DNA of 64,000 bases from Prevotella sp. khp7 (lineage in GTDB: Bacteria > Bacteroidota > Bacteroidia > Bacteroidales > Bacteroidaceae): positions 186,001 through 250,000 of the forward strand of contig NZ_FOIV01000002.1 of the NCBI RefSeq assembly GCF_900109055.1. The letters run 5' to 3'. The number at the start of each line of letters is the position of its first letter. Position 1 is the stretch's first letter. Under the pieces are notes generated by a model. The model was given only the letters and a program-made list of their open reading frames with translations. It searched no databases and was not told the DNA's origin. A program made the translations under genes and the position numbers. Positions 25,736 through 34,618 of this stretch are shown here, in pieces.

Positions 25736-27067
25736 ATGAAACTCTGGGAAAAGAATTTCGAGATTAACAAGGAGATTGAGCGTTTCACCGTTGGACGCGA
25801 CCGTGAGATGGATCTCTATCTGGCTAAGTACGACGTGCTCGGTTCGATGGCACACATCACGATGCTCGAGAGTATCGGACTGCTGGAGAAAGAGGAGCTG
25901 ACACAGTTGCTGGCCGAGTTGAAGAACATCTACCAACTCTGTGAACGCGGTGAGTTCGCGATTGAAGACGATGTGGAGGATGTTCACTCTCAGGTGGAGA
26001 TGCTGCTCACCCGTAAACTCGGCGACATGGGCAAGAAGATTCACTCTGGCCGCAGTCGTAACGATCAGGTGCTGGTTGACTTGAAACTCTTTACCCGTCA
26101 CGAGCTGAAGGATATTGCCGACGAGGTGAAGATCCTCTTCGACGAGCTCATCCAGAAGAGTAATCAGTATAAGGATGTGCTGATGCCTGGCTATACCCAC
26201 CTGCAGATAGCCATGCCGTCGAGCTTCGGCCTGTGGTTTGGCGCCTACGCAGAGAGTCTGACAGACGATATGCTCTTCCTTCAGGCAGCCTACAAGATGA
26301 CCAACCGCAACCCGCTGGGGTCGGCTGCCGGCTATGGCTCAAGTTTCCCCCTGAATCGTACGATGACTACGGAGCTACTAGGCTTCGACTCGATGGACTA
26401 TAACGTGGTGTATGCCCAGATGGGGCGCGGAAAGATGGAGCGCAACGTGGGCTTCGCCATCGCCACCATCGCAGGAACCATCGCCAAGATGGCCTTCGAC
26501 GCCTGCCTGTTCAACTCGCAGAACTTCTCGTTCGTAAAACTCCCCAAAGAGTGCACAACAGGCTCGTCGATCATGCCCCACAAGAAGAATCCCGATGTCT
26601 TCGAGCTCATTCGTGCCAAGTGCAACAAGTTGCAGAGTCTGCCTCAGCAGATCATGCTGATGATGAACAACCTGCCCGTGGGCTACTTCCGCGACCTGCA
26701 GATTATCAAAGAGGTGTTCCTGCCCGCCTTTGGCGAACTGAAGGACTGCCTGCAGATGGCCGCCTACATTATTAATAAGATAGAGGTAAACGAGCACATA
26801 CTCGACAACCCCATGTACGACCCGATGTTCTCGGTAGAGGAGGTGAACCGCCTGGCTGCCAACGGCATGCCTTTCCGCGATGCCTATAAGAAGGTGGGGC
26901 TCGACATCGAAGCTGGCACCTTCAAGGCCAGCCACGATATCCACCACACACACGAAGGCTCTATCGGCAATCTCTGCAACGACCAGATTCAGGCGCTGAT
27001 GCAGCAGACGCTCGACGGATTCAACTTCGAACGGATGACAGAGGCAGAACAGGCCTTGCTGAAATAA
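25736..27067 (+). CDS. argH: Argininosuccinate lyase
   Basis: Last step of arginine synthesis: cleaves argininosuccinate to arginine and fumarate. 443 residues. The superfamily signature GSSIMPHKKNPD is present with its catalytic serine loop, together with HSGRSRNDQV and the TH pair in MPGYTHLQIA. No other arg gene is nearby. A small lipoprotein gene follows by 6 nt and may be cotranscribed. Confidence 0.96.
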   Translation: MKLWEKNFEINKEIERFTVGRDREMDLYLAKYDVLGSMAHITMLESIGLLEKEELTQLLAELKNIYQLCERGEFAIEDDVEDVHSQVEMLLTRKLGDMGKKIHSGRSRNDQVLVDLKLFTRHELKDIADEVKILFDELIQKSNQYKDVLMPGYTHLQIAMPSSFGLWFGAYAESLTDDMLFLQAAYKMTNRNPLGSAAGYGSSFPLNRTMTTELLGFDSMDYNVVYAQMGRGKMERNVGFAIATIAGTIAKMAFDACLFNSQNFSFVKLPKECTTGSSIMPHKKNPDVFELIRAKCNKLQSLPQQIMLMMNNLPVGYFRDLQIIKEVFLPAFGELKDCLQMAAYIINKIEVNEHILDNPMYDPMFSVEEVNRLAANGMPFRDAYKKVGLDIEAGTFKASHDIHHTHEGSIGNLCNDQIQALMQQTLDGFNFERMTEAEQALLK

Positions 27068-27073
27068 ACGACC

Positions 27074-27622
27074 ATGCAGAGGAAGCACTGGCTATTAAGC
27101 ATCTTTATCATGCTACTGGCTGCCTGTAGCGGCGACAGCAGCATCTCGAAGGAATATGTGTGCTACTTCATCTTCAACACTCAATTGCATCCGTTGCCTT
27201 GTCATCTGACGGGTATTCTTGGCAACCCCGGCCATTTTGTCAAGGTACAGACCAGCGTTATTCAAGGGGTAAGACACTTGCAGACCACCCGTAATTACGA
27301 TCATGCTACGGAAGACGTGATACTCAGGAATGAGATTGAGAAGAGCAAGTGTGAACTGGGAGCCAACAACTGTATCATCATCGGCACCAGCAGCTATGAC
27401 AACCAGCTGGTGGCCTACGACGGGCAGTGTCCCAACTGCCTGAAAGAAAAGGGAGGGACGAACTATCCGCTTACATGGCAACAGAACGGAACCCTGCTGC
27501 ATTGCGCCAAGTGCGACCGTTCGTATGATGTGAATAACGGCGTTTGCAACAGTTCTGGACGAACGCTCTTAAAATACTATGCCGTTCTGGACGCAAACGG
27601 GCTCTTGAGAGCGTGGAATTAG
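27074..27622 (+). CDS. Lipoprotein with paired CxxC, Rieske-like fold suspected
   Basis: 182 residues. The lipoprotein signal ends at C18 (LLAACSG). The C-terminal half has CPNC (about 117-120) and CAKC (about 142-145) followed by DRSYDVNNGVC, an arrangement that resembles Rieske proteins except that the metal-binding histidines are replaced by cysteines. It may therefore bind iron or zinc through four cysteines (inference). The protein is probably anchored in the periplasm or on the outer membrane. I recognise no named family. Confidence 0.6.
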   Translation: MQRKHWLLSIFIMLLAACSGDSSISKEYVCYFIFNTQLHPLPCHLTGILGNPGHFVKVQTSVIQGVRHLQTTRNYDHATEDVILRNEIEKSKCELGANNCIIIGTSSYDNQLVAYDGQCPNCLKEKGGTNYPLTWQQNGTLLHCAKCDRSYDVNNGVCNSSGRTLLKYYAVLDANGLLRAWN

Positions 27623-27661
27623 AGACTACCTGCTAATATTTTATTAAATAATGTAGAAAAG

Positions 27662-27693
27662 TTTGGCTTTTCGGCTTTTTTGAAGTATCTTTG
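27662..27693 (+). promoter_or_regulatory. Promoter of tRNA-Leu
   Basis: -33 TTTG (27662-27665), 20-nt spacer, -7 TATCTTTG (27686-27693), 11 nt before the tRNA. Confidence 0.82.
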
Positions 27694-27704
27694 CACTCGG
27701 TTTA

Positions 27705-27790
27705 GCCGTGATGGTGGAATTGGTAGACACGAGGGACTTAAAATCCCTTGACCAGAAATGGTTGTGCGGGTTCGAGTCCCGCTCGCGGCA
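27705..27790 (+). tRNA. tRNA-Leu(TAA)
   Basis: 86-nt cloverleaf with the long variable arm of class II tRNAs. Acceptor GCCGTGA pairs with TCGCGGC (one T-G pair), with discriminator A. The anticodon loop CTTAAAA gives anticodon TAA, reading TTA. The variable arm follows (ACCAGAAATGGT region), then the T arm with loop TTCGAGT. CCA is not encoded. No terminator follows, and the lipoprotein gene at 27863 has no -7 box of its own, so read-through into it is likely. Confidence 0.96.
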
Positions 27791-27862
27791 CAATTTTACA
27801 GCCGAAGGCAATGTGCCTAAGCGGCGTACCAACACCGCTAGCGGCACTAATACTATAACAAT

Positions 27863-29524
27863 ATGCAGAAAAAAAACTACCTACTTATGTCAGCCGCATC
27901 ACTGATGCTTCTCTCCTCTTGTTCTAAGCTTGGAGCGCTTTCTGCTGACAACTTCACAGTGACCCCTAATCCTTTAGAGACCCAGCAGGGTACAGTACCA
28001 GCAACCATCAATGGCCACTTCCCAGAGAAGTACATGAAGAAAAAGGCCGTTGTAACCGTCGTGCCTGAGTTGCGCTACTCTAACGGAACAGTTGTACAAG
28101 GCAACACCGCCACCTTCCAAGGTGAGAGTGTGCTTGGTAACGATCAGACCATCTCATACCGCATGGGTGGCAACTACACGATGAAGACCAACTTCGCCTA
28201 TGCCGACGACAACAAGGCAGAGATGTTCCTCACCTTCGACGCCCGCATCGGCTCTAAGAAGGTTCAGGTTCCAGAGGTGAAGGTGGCCAATGGCATCATC
28301 GCCACATCGGAACTGTATAAGCGTACTATCCTGACTTCGCAGGCAGCCATTGCTCCTGATGCCTATCAGCGCATCACGAAGAAGAAGCAGGAGGCTAACA
28401 TCAAGTTCCTGATTCAGCAGGCTAACCTGCGCAAGAGCGAGCTGAAGAACAACTCTGTACAGGAGTTTGTGAAGATGCTGAAGCAGATTAACAGCGATCA
28501 TGAGGGATTGAACCTCGACAATGTAGAGGTGTCGGCCTATGCTTCGCCCGATGGTGGTTTCAACATCAACGACAAGCTGGCTAACCAGCGACAGAAGGTT
28601 TCTGAGCAGTATGTGAATCAGGAACTGAAGAAGATCAAGATGAAGGCCCCCGTCGACGCCAAGTACACAGCACAGGACTGGGAGGGCTTCCAGGAACTGG
28701 TAAAGGCCAGCAACATCCAGGATAAGGACATTATCCTGCGTGTGCTCTCTATGTATAAGGATCCGCAGGAGCGCGAACAGCAGATCAGAAACATCTCTTC
28801 TGCCTTCCGCGAACTGGCTGACGGCATTCTGCCCGAACTGCGCCGTGCCCGTCTGACAATCAATTACGAGACCATCGGACGCAGCGACGAGCAGATCTTA
28901 GAACAGATGGCTGCCGACCCCAAGAAGCTGAGCATCGAGGAACTGCTCTATGGCGCCACCCTGAAGGAGACAAGTGCCGAAAAGGAGAAGGTATACCAGT
29001 TGGCAGCTCAGATCTATCCTAACGACAGCCGCGCCTTCAACAACCTTGCCACACTGGAATATGCCAAGGGTAACTACGATGCTGCCAAGCAGTATCTGGA
29101 GAAAGCAAAGGGACTGCCAGAGGCTAACGCAAACCTGGGACTGCTGGCTCTGAAGAACGGCGACATTGCCGCTGCCGAGCAGCTGATTGCCAGCGCTACC
29201 GGTGCCAACGGTCTGGCAGAGGTGATGGGTAACCTGAATCTGGCCAAGGGCAACTACGCCCAGGCAGAGCAGGATTTTGCCGACATCTACACCAACAGCG
29301 CGGCTCTGGCCCAGATTCTCAACAAGGACTATGTGTCGGCTGCCGTGACGCTGAAGTACGTCAAGAACCCTGACGCAACAACAGAGTATCTGAAAGCGCT
29401 GATGAATGCCCGTATGGGAAACGCGGCCGATGCGAACGAAGCACTTCAGAATGCTATCAGCAAAGACCCGACGTTTGCAAAATATGCAGCCAACGACATT
29501 GAGTTGGAAAAGATAAGAAAATAA
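27863..29524 (+). CDS. Surface lipoprotein with OmpA-like and TPR regions
   Basis: 553 residues. Lipobox at LLSSCSK (C20). An N-terminal beta-rich domain (about 25-160) is followed by a region with the OmpA-type signature VSAYASPDGGFNINDKLANQRQ (about 224-245, peptidoglycan-associated fold), then several TPR-like helical repeats (from about 385: NDSRAFNNLATLEYAKGNY, EANANLGLLALKNGD). It likely sits at the cell envelope and holds proteins together. It lies 72 nt behind tRNA-Leu and 16 nt ahead of the next lipoprotein gene, so the three may form one transcript. The specific function is unknown. Confidence 0.75.
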   Translation: MQKKNYLLMSAASLMLLSSCSKLGALSADNFTVTPNPLETQQGTVPATINGHFPEKYMKKKAVVTVVPELRYSNGTVVQGNTATFQGESVLGNDQTISYRMGGNYTMKTNFAYADDNKAEMFLTFDARIGSKKVQVPEVKVANGIIATSELYKRTILTSQAAIAPDAYQRITKKKQEANIKFLIQQANLRKSELKNNSVQEFVKMLKQINSDHEGLNLDNVEVSAYASPDGGFNINDKLANQRQKVSEQYVNQELKKIKMKAPVDAKYTAQDWEGFQELVKASNIQDKDIILRVLSMYKDPQEREQQIRNISSAFRELADGILPELRRARLTINYETIGRSDEQILEQMAADPKKLSIEELLYGATLKETSAEKEKVYQLAAQIYPNDSRAFNNLATLEYAKGNYDAAKQYLEKAKGLPEANANLGLLALKNGDIAAAEQLIASATGANGLAEVMGNLNLAKGNYAQAEQDFADIYTNSAALAQILNKDYVSAAVTLKYVKNPDATTEYLKALMNARMGNAADANEALQNAISKDPTFAKYAANDIELEKIRK

Positions 29525-29540
29525 AAAAAAGGAAGGTAAA

Positions 29541-30575
29541 ATGGCAAAAAGCGTAATACGGACTATCTTATCATGGGGTGGAAAGGTCTTACCTTTTTGC
29601 CTTTTTACCTTTTTACTGTTAAGTTGTGGCGGCGACAAAGGAAAGTTCAAGATAGAGGGCAGCTTCCGTGGTATGAACCAGGGAGAGCTGTATATCTATG
29701 ACATGAGCGGTGCACATAAGCTGGACACGATTGGTCTGGCCAGAGGAGAGTTCAACTACCAGATGGCACTCGACGAACCGGCAACCTTTGTCATCGTATT
29801 CCCCAACTTCTCCGAACTGCCTGTATTCGCGGAGCCTGGAGCTACCATCAAGATCAGTGGTGACGCCACCCATCTGAAAGAAACAGAAATCAAAGGCACA
29901 AAGACCAACAAGGAGATGACGGCCTTCCGTCTGCAAACAAGCAATATGACGCCACCTGAATACAACCAGGCGGTGGTTCAGTATATCAAGGAGCATCCCA
30001 CCTCTCCTATCAGTCTCTATCTGCTTAACAGGAACTTTATCCAAACGGAGGTACCAGACTTCCGACAGGCACGAGAACTGACGGAGATAATGAGTCAGGC
30101 CATGCCCGACAACAAGCAGATTGCATCGCTCGCAGAACAGCTGTCAGGACTGCAATCGCTGAAAGACGGAGAGAAAATGCCCCATTTCAACGCAACAGAC
30201 ATCAATGGCAAGCACGTTTCTCTGGCAGACATGAACGCCAAGGTGAATGTCATTATGCTCTGGGCCTCATGGAACTATGAAAGTGTGAACCTGCTGAACC
30301 AGATTCACAGAATGACGACACACTATGGTGAAAACCTGAAAGTGATTACTGTCAGCATTGATGCGAATATCAAGGACTGCCGACGCATTGCAGAACGCGA
30401 CTCCCTGAAATGGAGTACTGTCTGCGACGGACTTATGTGGGAGTCGCCCATGATCAGGAAAACAGGACTCTCGTATCTGCCTGACAACGTGGTCTTCGAC
30501 AGTCAAGGCAAGATACTCGGGCACTCCCTGAACTACCAGGAACTGGTAAGAAAACTAGACGAGAACATCAGATAA
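29541..30575 (+). CDS. DUF4369/thioredoxin-fold lipoprotein lacking the CxxC site
   Basis: 344 residues. The signal peptide ends at a lipobox (LLLSCGG, C29). The N-terminal domain (about 32-130, KFKIEGSFRGMNQGELYIYD) is of the DUF4369 type common in Bacteroidetes. The C-terminal domain (about 205-344) has the TlpA-like thioredoxin fold (GEKMPHFNATDINGKHVSLAD, VNVIMLWASWNYES). At the active-site place the sequence is SWNYES instead of WCxxC, so it cannot act as a disulfide oxidoreductase. The signal-peptide core is encoded by an inverted TTTTTACC module (29584-29618). Confidence 0.8.
   Translation: MAKSVIRTILSWGGKVLPFCLFTFLLLSCGGDKGKFKIEGSFRGMNQGELYIYDMSGAHKLDTIGLARGEFNYQMALDEPATFVIVFPNFSELPVFAEPGATIKISGDATHLKETEIKGTKTNKEMTAFRLQTSNMTPPEYNQAVVQYIKEHPTSPISLYLLNRNFIQTEVPDFRQARELTEIMSQAMPDNKQIASLAEQLSGLQSLKDGEKMPHFNATDINGKHVSLADMNAKVNVIMLWASWNYESVNLLNQIHRMTTHYGENLKVITVSIDANIKDCRRIAERDSLKWSTVCDGLMWESPMIRKTGLSYLPDNVVFDSQGKILGHSLNYQELVRKLDENIR
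29584..29618. repeat. TTTTTACC module inside a signal-peptide coding region
   Basis: CTTACCTTTTTGCC and TTTTTACCTTTTTACTG units, the same module that elsewhere fills operon gaps, here encode the hydrophobic stretch LPFCLFTFLLL of the lipoprotein signal peptide. Confidence 0.5.
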
Positions 30576-30614
30576 TAATTAATAACCGCTCATAAACCTG
30601 TTACCACCAATACT

Positions 30615-32162
30615 ATGCTTGTAAAGACATTCTGTGCAGCCGTCATGGGGCTGGAAGCTACGACAATCACCATCGAAGTCAATATGACAAGGGGCGTCAT
30701 GTTCCACTTGTCGGGTTTGGCAGACACAGCTGTCAAAGAAAGCTATGACCGCATTCGTGCGGCTATGACCAACATAGGCTTCAAGCCACCTACAGCCGAC
30801 CTGACCGTTAACCTCAGTCCTGCGGATATCCGTAAAGAAGGCTGTGGCTACGACCTGCCTTTGGCTATCGGCATTCTGGCTGCACACGGGAAAGTGAGCG
30901 ACAGTCTGTTGTCGGACTACATGATGATAGGAGAATTGGGACTGGACGGAAAGCTGAAGCCTGTGAGCGGTGCGCTCTCTGTGGCCATCCGTGCCAGGAA
31001 GGAGAAGTTCAAGGGATTGTTCGTGCCAAAAGAAAATGCCCGCGAGGCCGCCGTTGTGAACAATCTCGACGTCTATGGCGTGGATAATCTGTGCGACGTG
31101 ATTAGTTTTCTGAACGGTAGCGACCAATACGAGCCTACCTTCGTTGACACCCGTAAGGAGTTCTACGAACAACAATATGCCTGCGACCTGGATTTTGCCG
31201 ACGTCAAAGGACAGGAGAGTGTGAAACGAGCCCTGGAGGTTGCTGCCGCAGGCGGTCATAACCTCATCATGATAGGTGCGCCTGGCAGTGGAAAATCGAT
31301 GATGGCCAAACGCCTGCCTGGCATCCTGCCCCCACTCTCGCTGGCTGAGAGTTTAGAAACAACGCAGATTCACTCTGTGGCAGGGAAACTGAGCAGCGGT
31401 ACATCACTCATCTCTCAAAGACCTTTCCGCAGTCCACACCACACCGTCTCACAGGTTGCTATGACTGGAGGTGGAAACAGAGCTTTGCCTGGTGAGGTAT
31501 CTATGGCCCACAATGGGGTGCTCTTCCTCGATGAGCTGCCAGAGTTCTCAAAATCGACTCTCGAAGTGCTGCGTCAGCCACTTGAAGACCGGAAAATCAC
31601 CATCAGCCGCGCTAAGTATACGGTGGAATATCCGTGTTCTTTCATGTTCGTTGCATCGATGAATCCCTGTCCCTGCGGTTATTATGGCGACCCGACCCAT
31701 CACTGCGTCTGTTCGCCAGGTCAGATAAGCCGTTATCTCTCCAAGATCAGCGGTCCGCTGCTCGACCGTATAGACATACACTGTGAAGTGAGTGTTGTAC
31801 CATTCAAACAACTGTCGCAGATGCAGCCAGGAGAGCCAAGTGCTGTTATCAGGGAACGAGTCATCAAAGCCCGACAGATACAGGAACAGCGCTTTCGCGG
31901 TTTCAAGGGTGTCTACTGTAATGCACAGATGACGGAACGAATGATACACCAATTTGCCGAGCCTGACAATGCCAGTCTTGACATGCTTCGAATGGCCATG
32001 GAACGGCTGAGCCTCAGCGCTCGTGCATATAGTCGCATTCTCAAGGTGGCCCGCACCATTGCAGATCTTGAAGGCACAGAAAAGGTGCAGAGCCATCATA
32101 TTGCCGAGGCCATCGGCTACAGGAACCTGGATCGTGGCGACTGGGCAGAAAGAGGTTTTTAA
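30615..32162 (+). CDS. YifB/ComM-family Mg chelatase-like AAA+ ATPase
   Basis: 515 residues. N-terminal ChlI-type domain (MLVKTFCAAVMGLEATTITIEV at the very start), AAA+ core with Walker A GAPGSGKSM (about 221-229), Walker B VLFLDELPEF, and the family's C-rich insertion MNPCPCGYYGDP, plus a C-terminal domain ending in NLDRGDWAERG. The family includes ComM, a branch-migration helicase in natural transformation. With comF and dprA homologues also in the window this could hint at DNA uptake, but the family is very widespread. The stop is 3 nt from the convergent neighbour. Confidence 0.93.
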   Translation: MLVKTFCAAVMGLEATTITIEVNMTRGVMFHLSGLADTAVKESYDRIRAAMTNIGFKPPTADLTVNLSPADIRKEGCGYDLPLAIGILAAHGKVSDSLLSDYMMIGELGLDGKLKPVSGALSVAIRARKEKFKGLFVPKENAREAAVVNNLDVYGVDNLCDVISFLNGSDQYEPTFVDTRKEFYEQQYACDLDFADVKGQESVKRALEVAAAGGHNLIMIGAPGSGKSMMAKRLPGILPPLSLAESLETTQIHSVAGKLSSGTSLISQRPFRSPHHTVSQVAMTGGGNRALPGEVSMAHNGVLFLDELPEFSKSTLEVLRQPLEDRKITISRAKYTVEYPCSFMFVASMNPCPCGYYGDPTHHCVCSPGQISRYLSKISGPLLDRIDIHCEVSVVPFKQLSQMQPGEPSAVIRERVIKARQIQEQRFRGFKGVYCNAQMTERMIHQFAEPDNASLDMLRMAMERLSLSARAYSRILKVARTIADLEGTEKVQSHHIAEAIGYRNLDRGDWAERGF

Positions 32163-32165
32163 TAC

Positions 32166-34079
32166 CTAACGTTCTCTTTTCTTTTTCTTGTTGGCCTTCT
32201 TATCTTTCTTTTGCCAGGGCATATGATGGAGCTTCACGTTGGGCTTCACCTTCATCTTATGGATAGAGTCGGTACTGGTAAAGGAGAAATCGCAGAGCAG
32301 ATCAACATTCTTGTTCTTCTGCGAGAGGTGGCCAAGGGCGATTGCTCCGTCGCTGTTGATGGTCGCATCGACATTCTTCACTTTCACTTTCTTGTAGCTT
32401 GCTTCCATCACTGTGGCATTTACATGGCCAATAGGCAGTTTGCCACCTTTCCTTCTCCTAATCTGTGCCGTACGTGGTTTCGACATATCGAAAGTGAAGT
32501 TGGCCCGACAAGCGACAGCTCCGATATCCTTCATCTCCAAGACTTTGCCCAGCCTGAGAGAACTGGTATGCACGCTGCCAGACACATACTTGGTCTTCTC
32601 GTTGAGCGTCAGGTTGAAGTTCATCCTGCCCACAGCCGTACGCAGTAAACCCTTGAACTGCTCTTTTTTATAAAGAACGGCCAAGTCGCCTGTATAGCCT
32701 ATGGTACCCAAGGCCTTGAGCTGTTTCATCATAAACTTCTTCACGGCAAACTGGTTAATGATATCCACTGCTGTCTTGGTTGGGGTGGTCATATTCTTGA
32801 CATGGAAACGGATGTCTAACAGTTCTTTCTCTTTCAGATGTCTGATACTGCCATAAGCATCGAGCTTCAGCTTCTGGTCTGCTGTATTCACATGGATATC
32901 GCTAAACTGCATCGTACTGTCTGTTCCATTCAGCTTTACCTTCAGTTCCAACGGAATCGTAAAGTTGGACAGAACAGGCGCAAACGGACGGGAGATATCC
33001 TTAAGTTGCGTTTTACCGGAGATCTCTGAGGTGTTATAGACTAATTTCCTTCCTGTTTTCTTACTTGGAAGGATGACTTCACCATGATCGAAGGTCAGGA
33101 CAGTACCTTCCTGTTGGATAGTCACGTCGCTGAGATGTACCTTTTCTTTATTAATTCCCGCCGTAAAACGCAAGTCTTTGACGTCAAAGCCCGTCAATGA
33201 GTCTTTTGCCACAAAGCTGGTCATGGTGATATTGGCTGTATCTTTGCCGTAATGATTCACAGTGAACTGCATGTGGGCAAGCACATCCAGATGGCCAGCA
33301 TCGAAAGCACCGCGGTGGGGTCTGCCTGTGTTCTTACGGGGCTGGTGATTGTTCAGGACATAGTGCAGACTATCAACACTTACAAGCAACTGGCCTTTTT
33401 CTTCTGTTAGCTTCAGACGCGATAAACCCATGCGGGTTGTCAGCATCTTACCTTTCTTCGTTAGTCTGTCGAACTTACCTCTCAGATGGCGTATCTCACC
33501 TTTTTGATGCCCTGCCCACCCCTTACTATAATCAAGTTTCTCCAGATAGAATGTGTCTTCATTATATACAACATCGATCCGGGCGACCTTCAAATCGCTG
33601 ACATCCAATGATAGTTTCCGCTTCTTTTCCTGCTTCTCACCCTCAGATTGCTTAGCTTTAGGTTTATCACTTTTAAAGGCGTCGATCACAAACTGATAGT
33701 TGGCGACGCTGTCTTCTGGCTGATACAGACGGACTTTCACACCCTCTATCCCTGCTTTGGAAACTTTCACCTTCCGCGCTGTCAGTTCCCACAAATCGAG
33801 AGTCAGAGCCAGTTTCCTGGCCTGTAACATCTTGCGTTGTTGCAAGTCCTCCACATCAAGTCCCATCAGATTAATATTGAAAGCCAGAAAGTTCACGCTG
33901 ACGCTGTCTATCCTAACTTCCGTCTGAAGTTTCTCTTTCAACAAGCCTGTTGAATAGCTTAGCAGTTTCTGCTGAACCGAACTGGTATTCAGCAAGATGG
34001 CTGCCGTTATCAACAATATAAGCAACAAAGCGACAAAACCACCGAGAATCTTCAAGACAAGAAGTAATAACCTTTTCAT
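32166..34079 (-). CDS. AsmA-like membrane-anchored protein
   Basis: 637 residues. One N-terminal membrane helix (about 8-30, ILGGFVALLLILLITAAILL), then a long beta-rich body of the AsmA/TamB type: LKEKLQTEVRIDSVSVNFLAFNI near the start and further repeats of short strands (for example HLDVLAHMQFTVNHYGK and RMNFNLTLNEKTKYVSGSV). The end is very basic (KKDKKANKKKKRER). Likely a periplasmic bridge-like lipid or assembly factor (inference). The minus-strand -7 box TATCTTTG lies at 34110-34117, with 31 nt of leader. It is divergent from the Fur-family gene. Confidence 0.65.
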   Translation of the reverse strand: MKRLLLLVLKILGGFVALLLILLITAAILLNTSSVQQKLLSYSTGLLKEKLQTEVRIDSVSVNFLAFNINLMGLDVEDLQQRKMLQARKLALTLDLWELTARKVKVSKAGIEGVKVRLYQPEDSVANYQFVIDAFKSDKPKAKQSEGEKQEKKRKLSLDVSDLKVARIDVVYNEDTFYLEKLDYSKGWAGHQKGEIRHLRGKFDRLTKKGKMLTTRMGLSRLKLTEEKGQLLVSVDSLHYVLNNHQPRKNTGRPHRGAFDAGHLDVLAHMQFTVNHYGKDTANITMTSFVAKDSLTGFDVKDLRFTAGINKEKVHLSDVTIQQEGTVLTFDHGEVILPSKKTGRKLVYNTSEISGKTQLKDISRPFAPVLSNFTIPLELKVKLNGTDSTMQFSDIHVNTADQKLKLDAYGSIRHLKEKELLDIRFHVKNMTTPTKTAVDIINQFAVKKFMMKQLKALGTIGYTGDLAVLYKKEQFKGLLRTAVGRMNFNLTLNEKTKYVSGSVHTSSLRLGKVLEMKDIGAVACRANFTFDMSKPRTAQIRRRKGGKLPIGHVNATVMEASYKKVKVKNVDATINSDGAIALGHLSQKNKNVDLLCDFSFTSTDSIHKMKVKPNVKLHHMPWQKKDKKANKKKKRER

Positions 34080-34109
34080 CTTTTAATTGGTTTTTAGTCT
34101 ATTCGGCTA

Positions 34110-34117
34110 CAAAGATA
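34110..34117 (-). promoter_or_regulatory. -7 box of the AsmA-like gene
   Basis: TATCTTTG on the minus strand. No well-spaced -33 box was seen. Confidence 0.5.
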
Positions 34118-34161
34118 CGAAAAATTTCTTAATACATATTTATTTATTCTATATTTCTTCG

Positions 34162-34169
34162 TATCTTTG
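34162..34169 (+). promoter_or_regulatory. -7 box of the Fur-family gene
   Basis: TATCTTTG, 29 nt upstream of the ATG at 34199. It overlaps the GTG at 34169 that opens a longer frame, so that longer frame is not used. Confidence 0.55.
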
Positions 34170-34198
34170 TGCGCAAATTCATCAATAAAACAAACAGC

Positions 34199-34618
34199 AT
34201 GGACGAAGCAGCGTGTGTCGCATTACTCGAAGAACATGGCGTCAGACCTACCGCCAACCGCATTGTCGTGGCTAAGGCTCTTGCAAGTTCTATACAGCCC
34301 CAGTCATTGGCAGAACTGGAACGTAAAATCTCGACTATCGATAAGTCGAATGTGTTTCGTGCCCTCACACTCTTCAAAGAGCACCATCTGGTACATGCCA
34401 TCGAAGGGAGCAGTGACGGCACCAAATATGAACTCTGCTATAGTCACAATCATGAGCATGACGATGACCAGCACCCGCATTTCTACTGCGAAGAGTGCCA
34501 TGAGACCTACTGCCTCGACTATACCGACATGCCGGAGATTCAGTTGCCAGAGGGGTTCAAAATGACTTCGGCCAATATGATGATTAAGGGTATCTGCCCT
34601 CACTGCAATAAAAAATGA
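34199..34618 (+). CDS. Fur-family metal-responsive repressor
   Basis: 139 residues from MDEAACVALLEEHG. The N-terminal winged helix (GVRPTANRIVVAKAL, STIDKSNVFRALTLFKEHHLVHAIE) is followed by a His-rich metal site (SHNHEHDDDQHPHFYCEECHETYC) and a terminal CPHC, giving the two CxxC zinc pairs of the family. Whether it senses iron, zinc or peroxide cannot be told from sequence. It overlaps the HAD gene by 4 nt, and the thioesterase gene follows in the same way, so the three form an operon. Confidence 0.9.
   Translation: MDEAACVALLEEHGVRPTANRIVVAKALASSIQPQSLAELERKISTIDKSNVFRALTLFKEHHLVHAIEGSSDGTKYELCYSHNHEHDDDQHPHFYCEECHETYCLDYTDMPEIQLPEGFKMTSANMMIKGICPHCNKK

Noticed and set aside
27705..27862. 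tRNA-Leu as integration site of an element
   Set aside because: GCGGCA recurs 40-50 nt downstream but is too short, and no integrase or foreign block follows.
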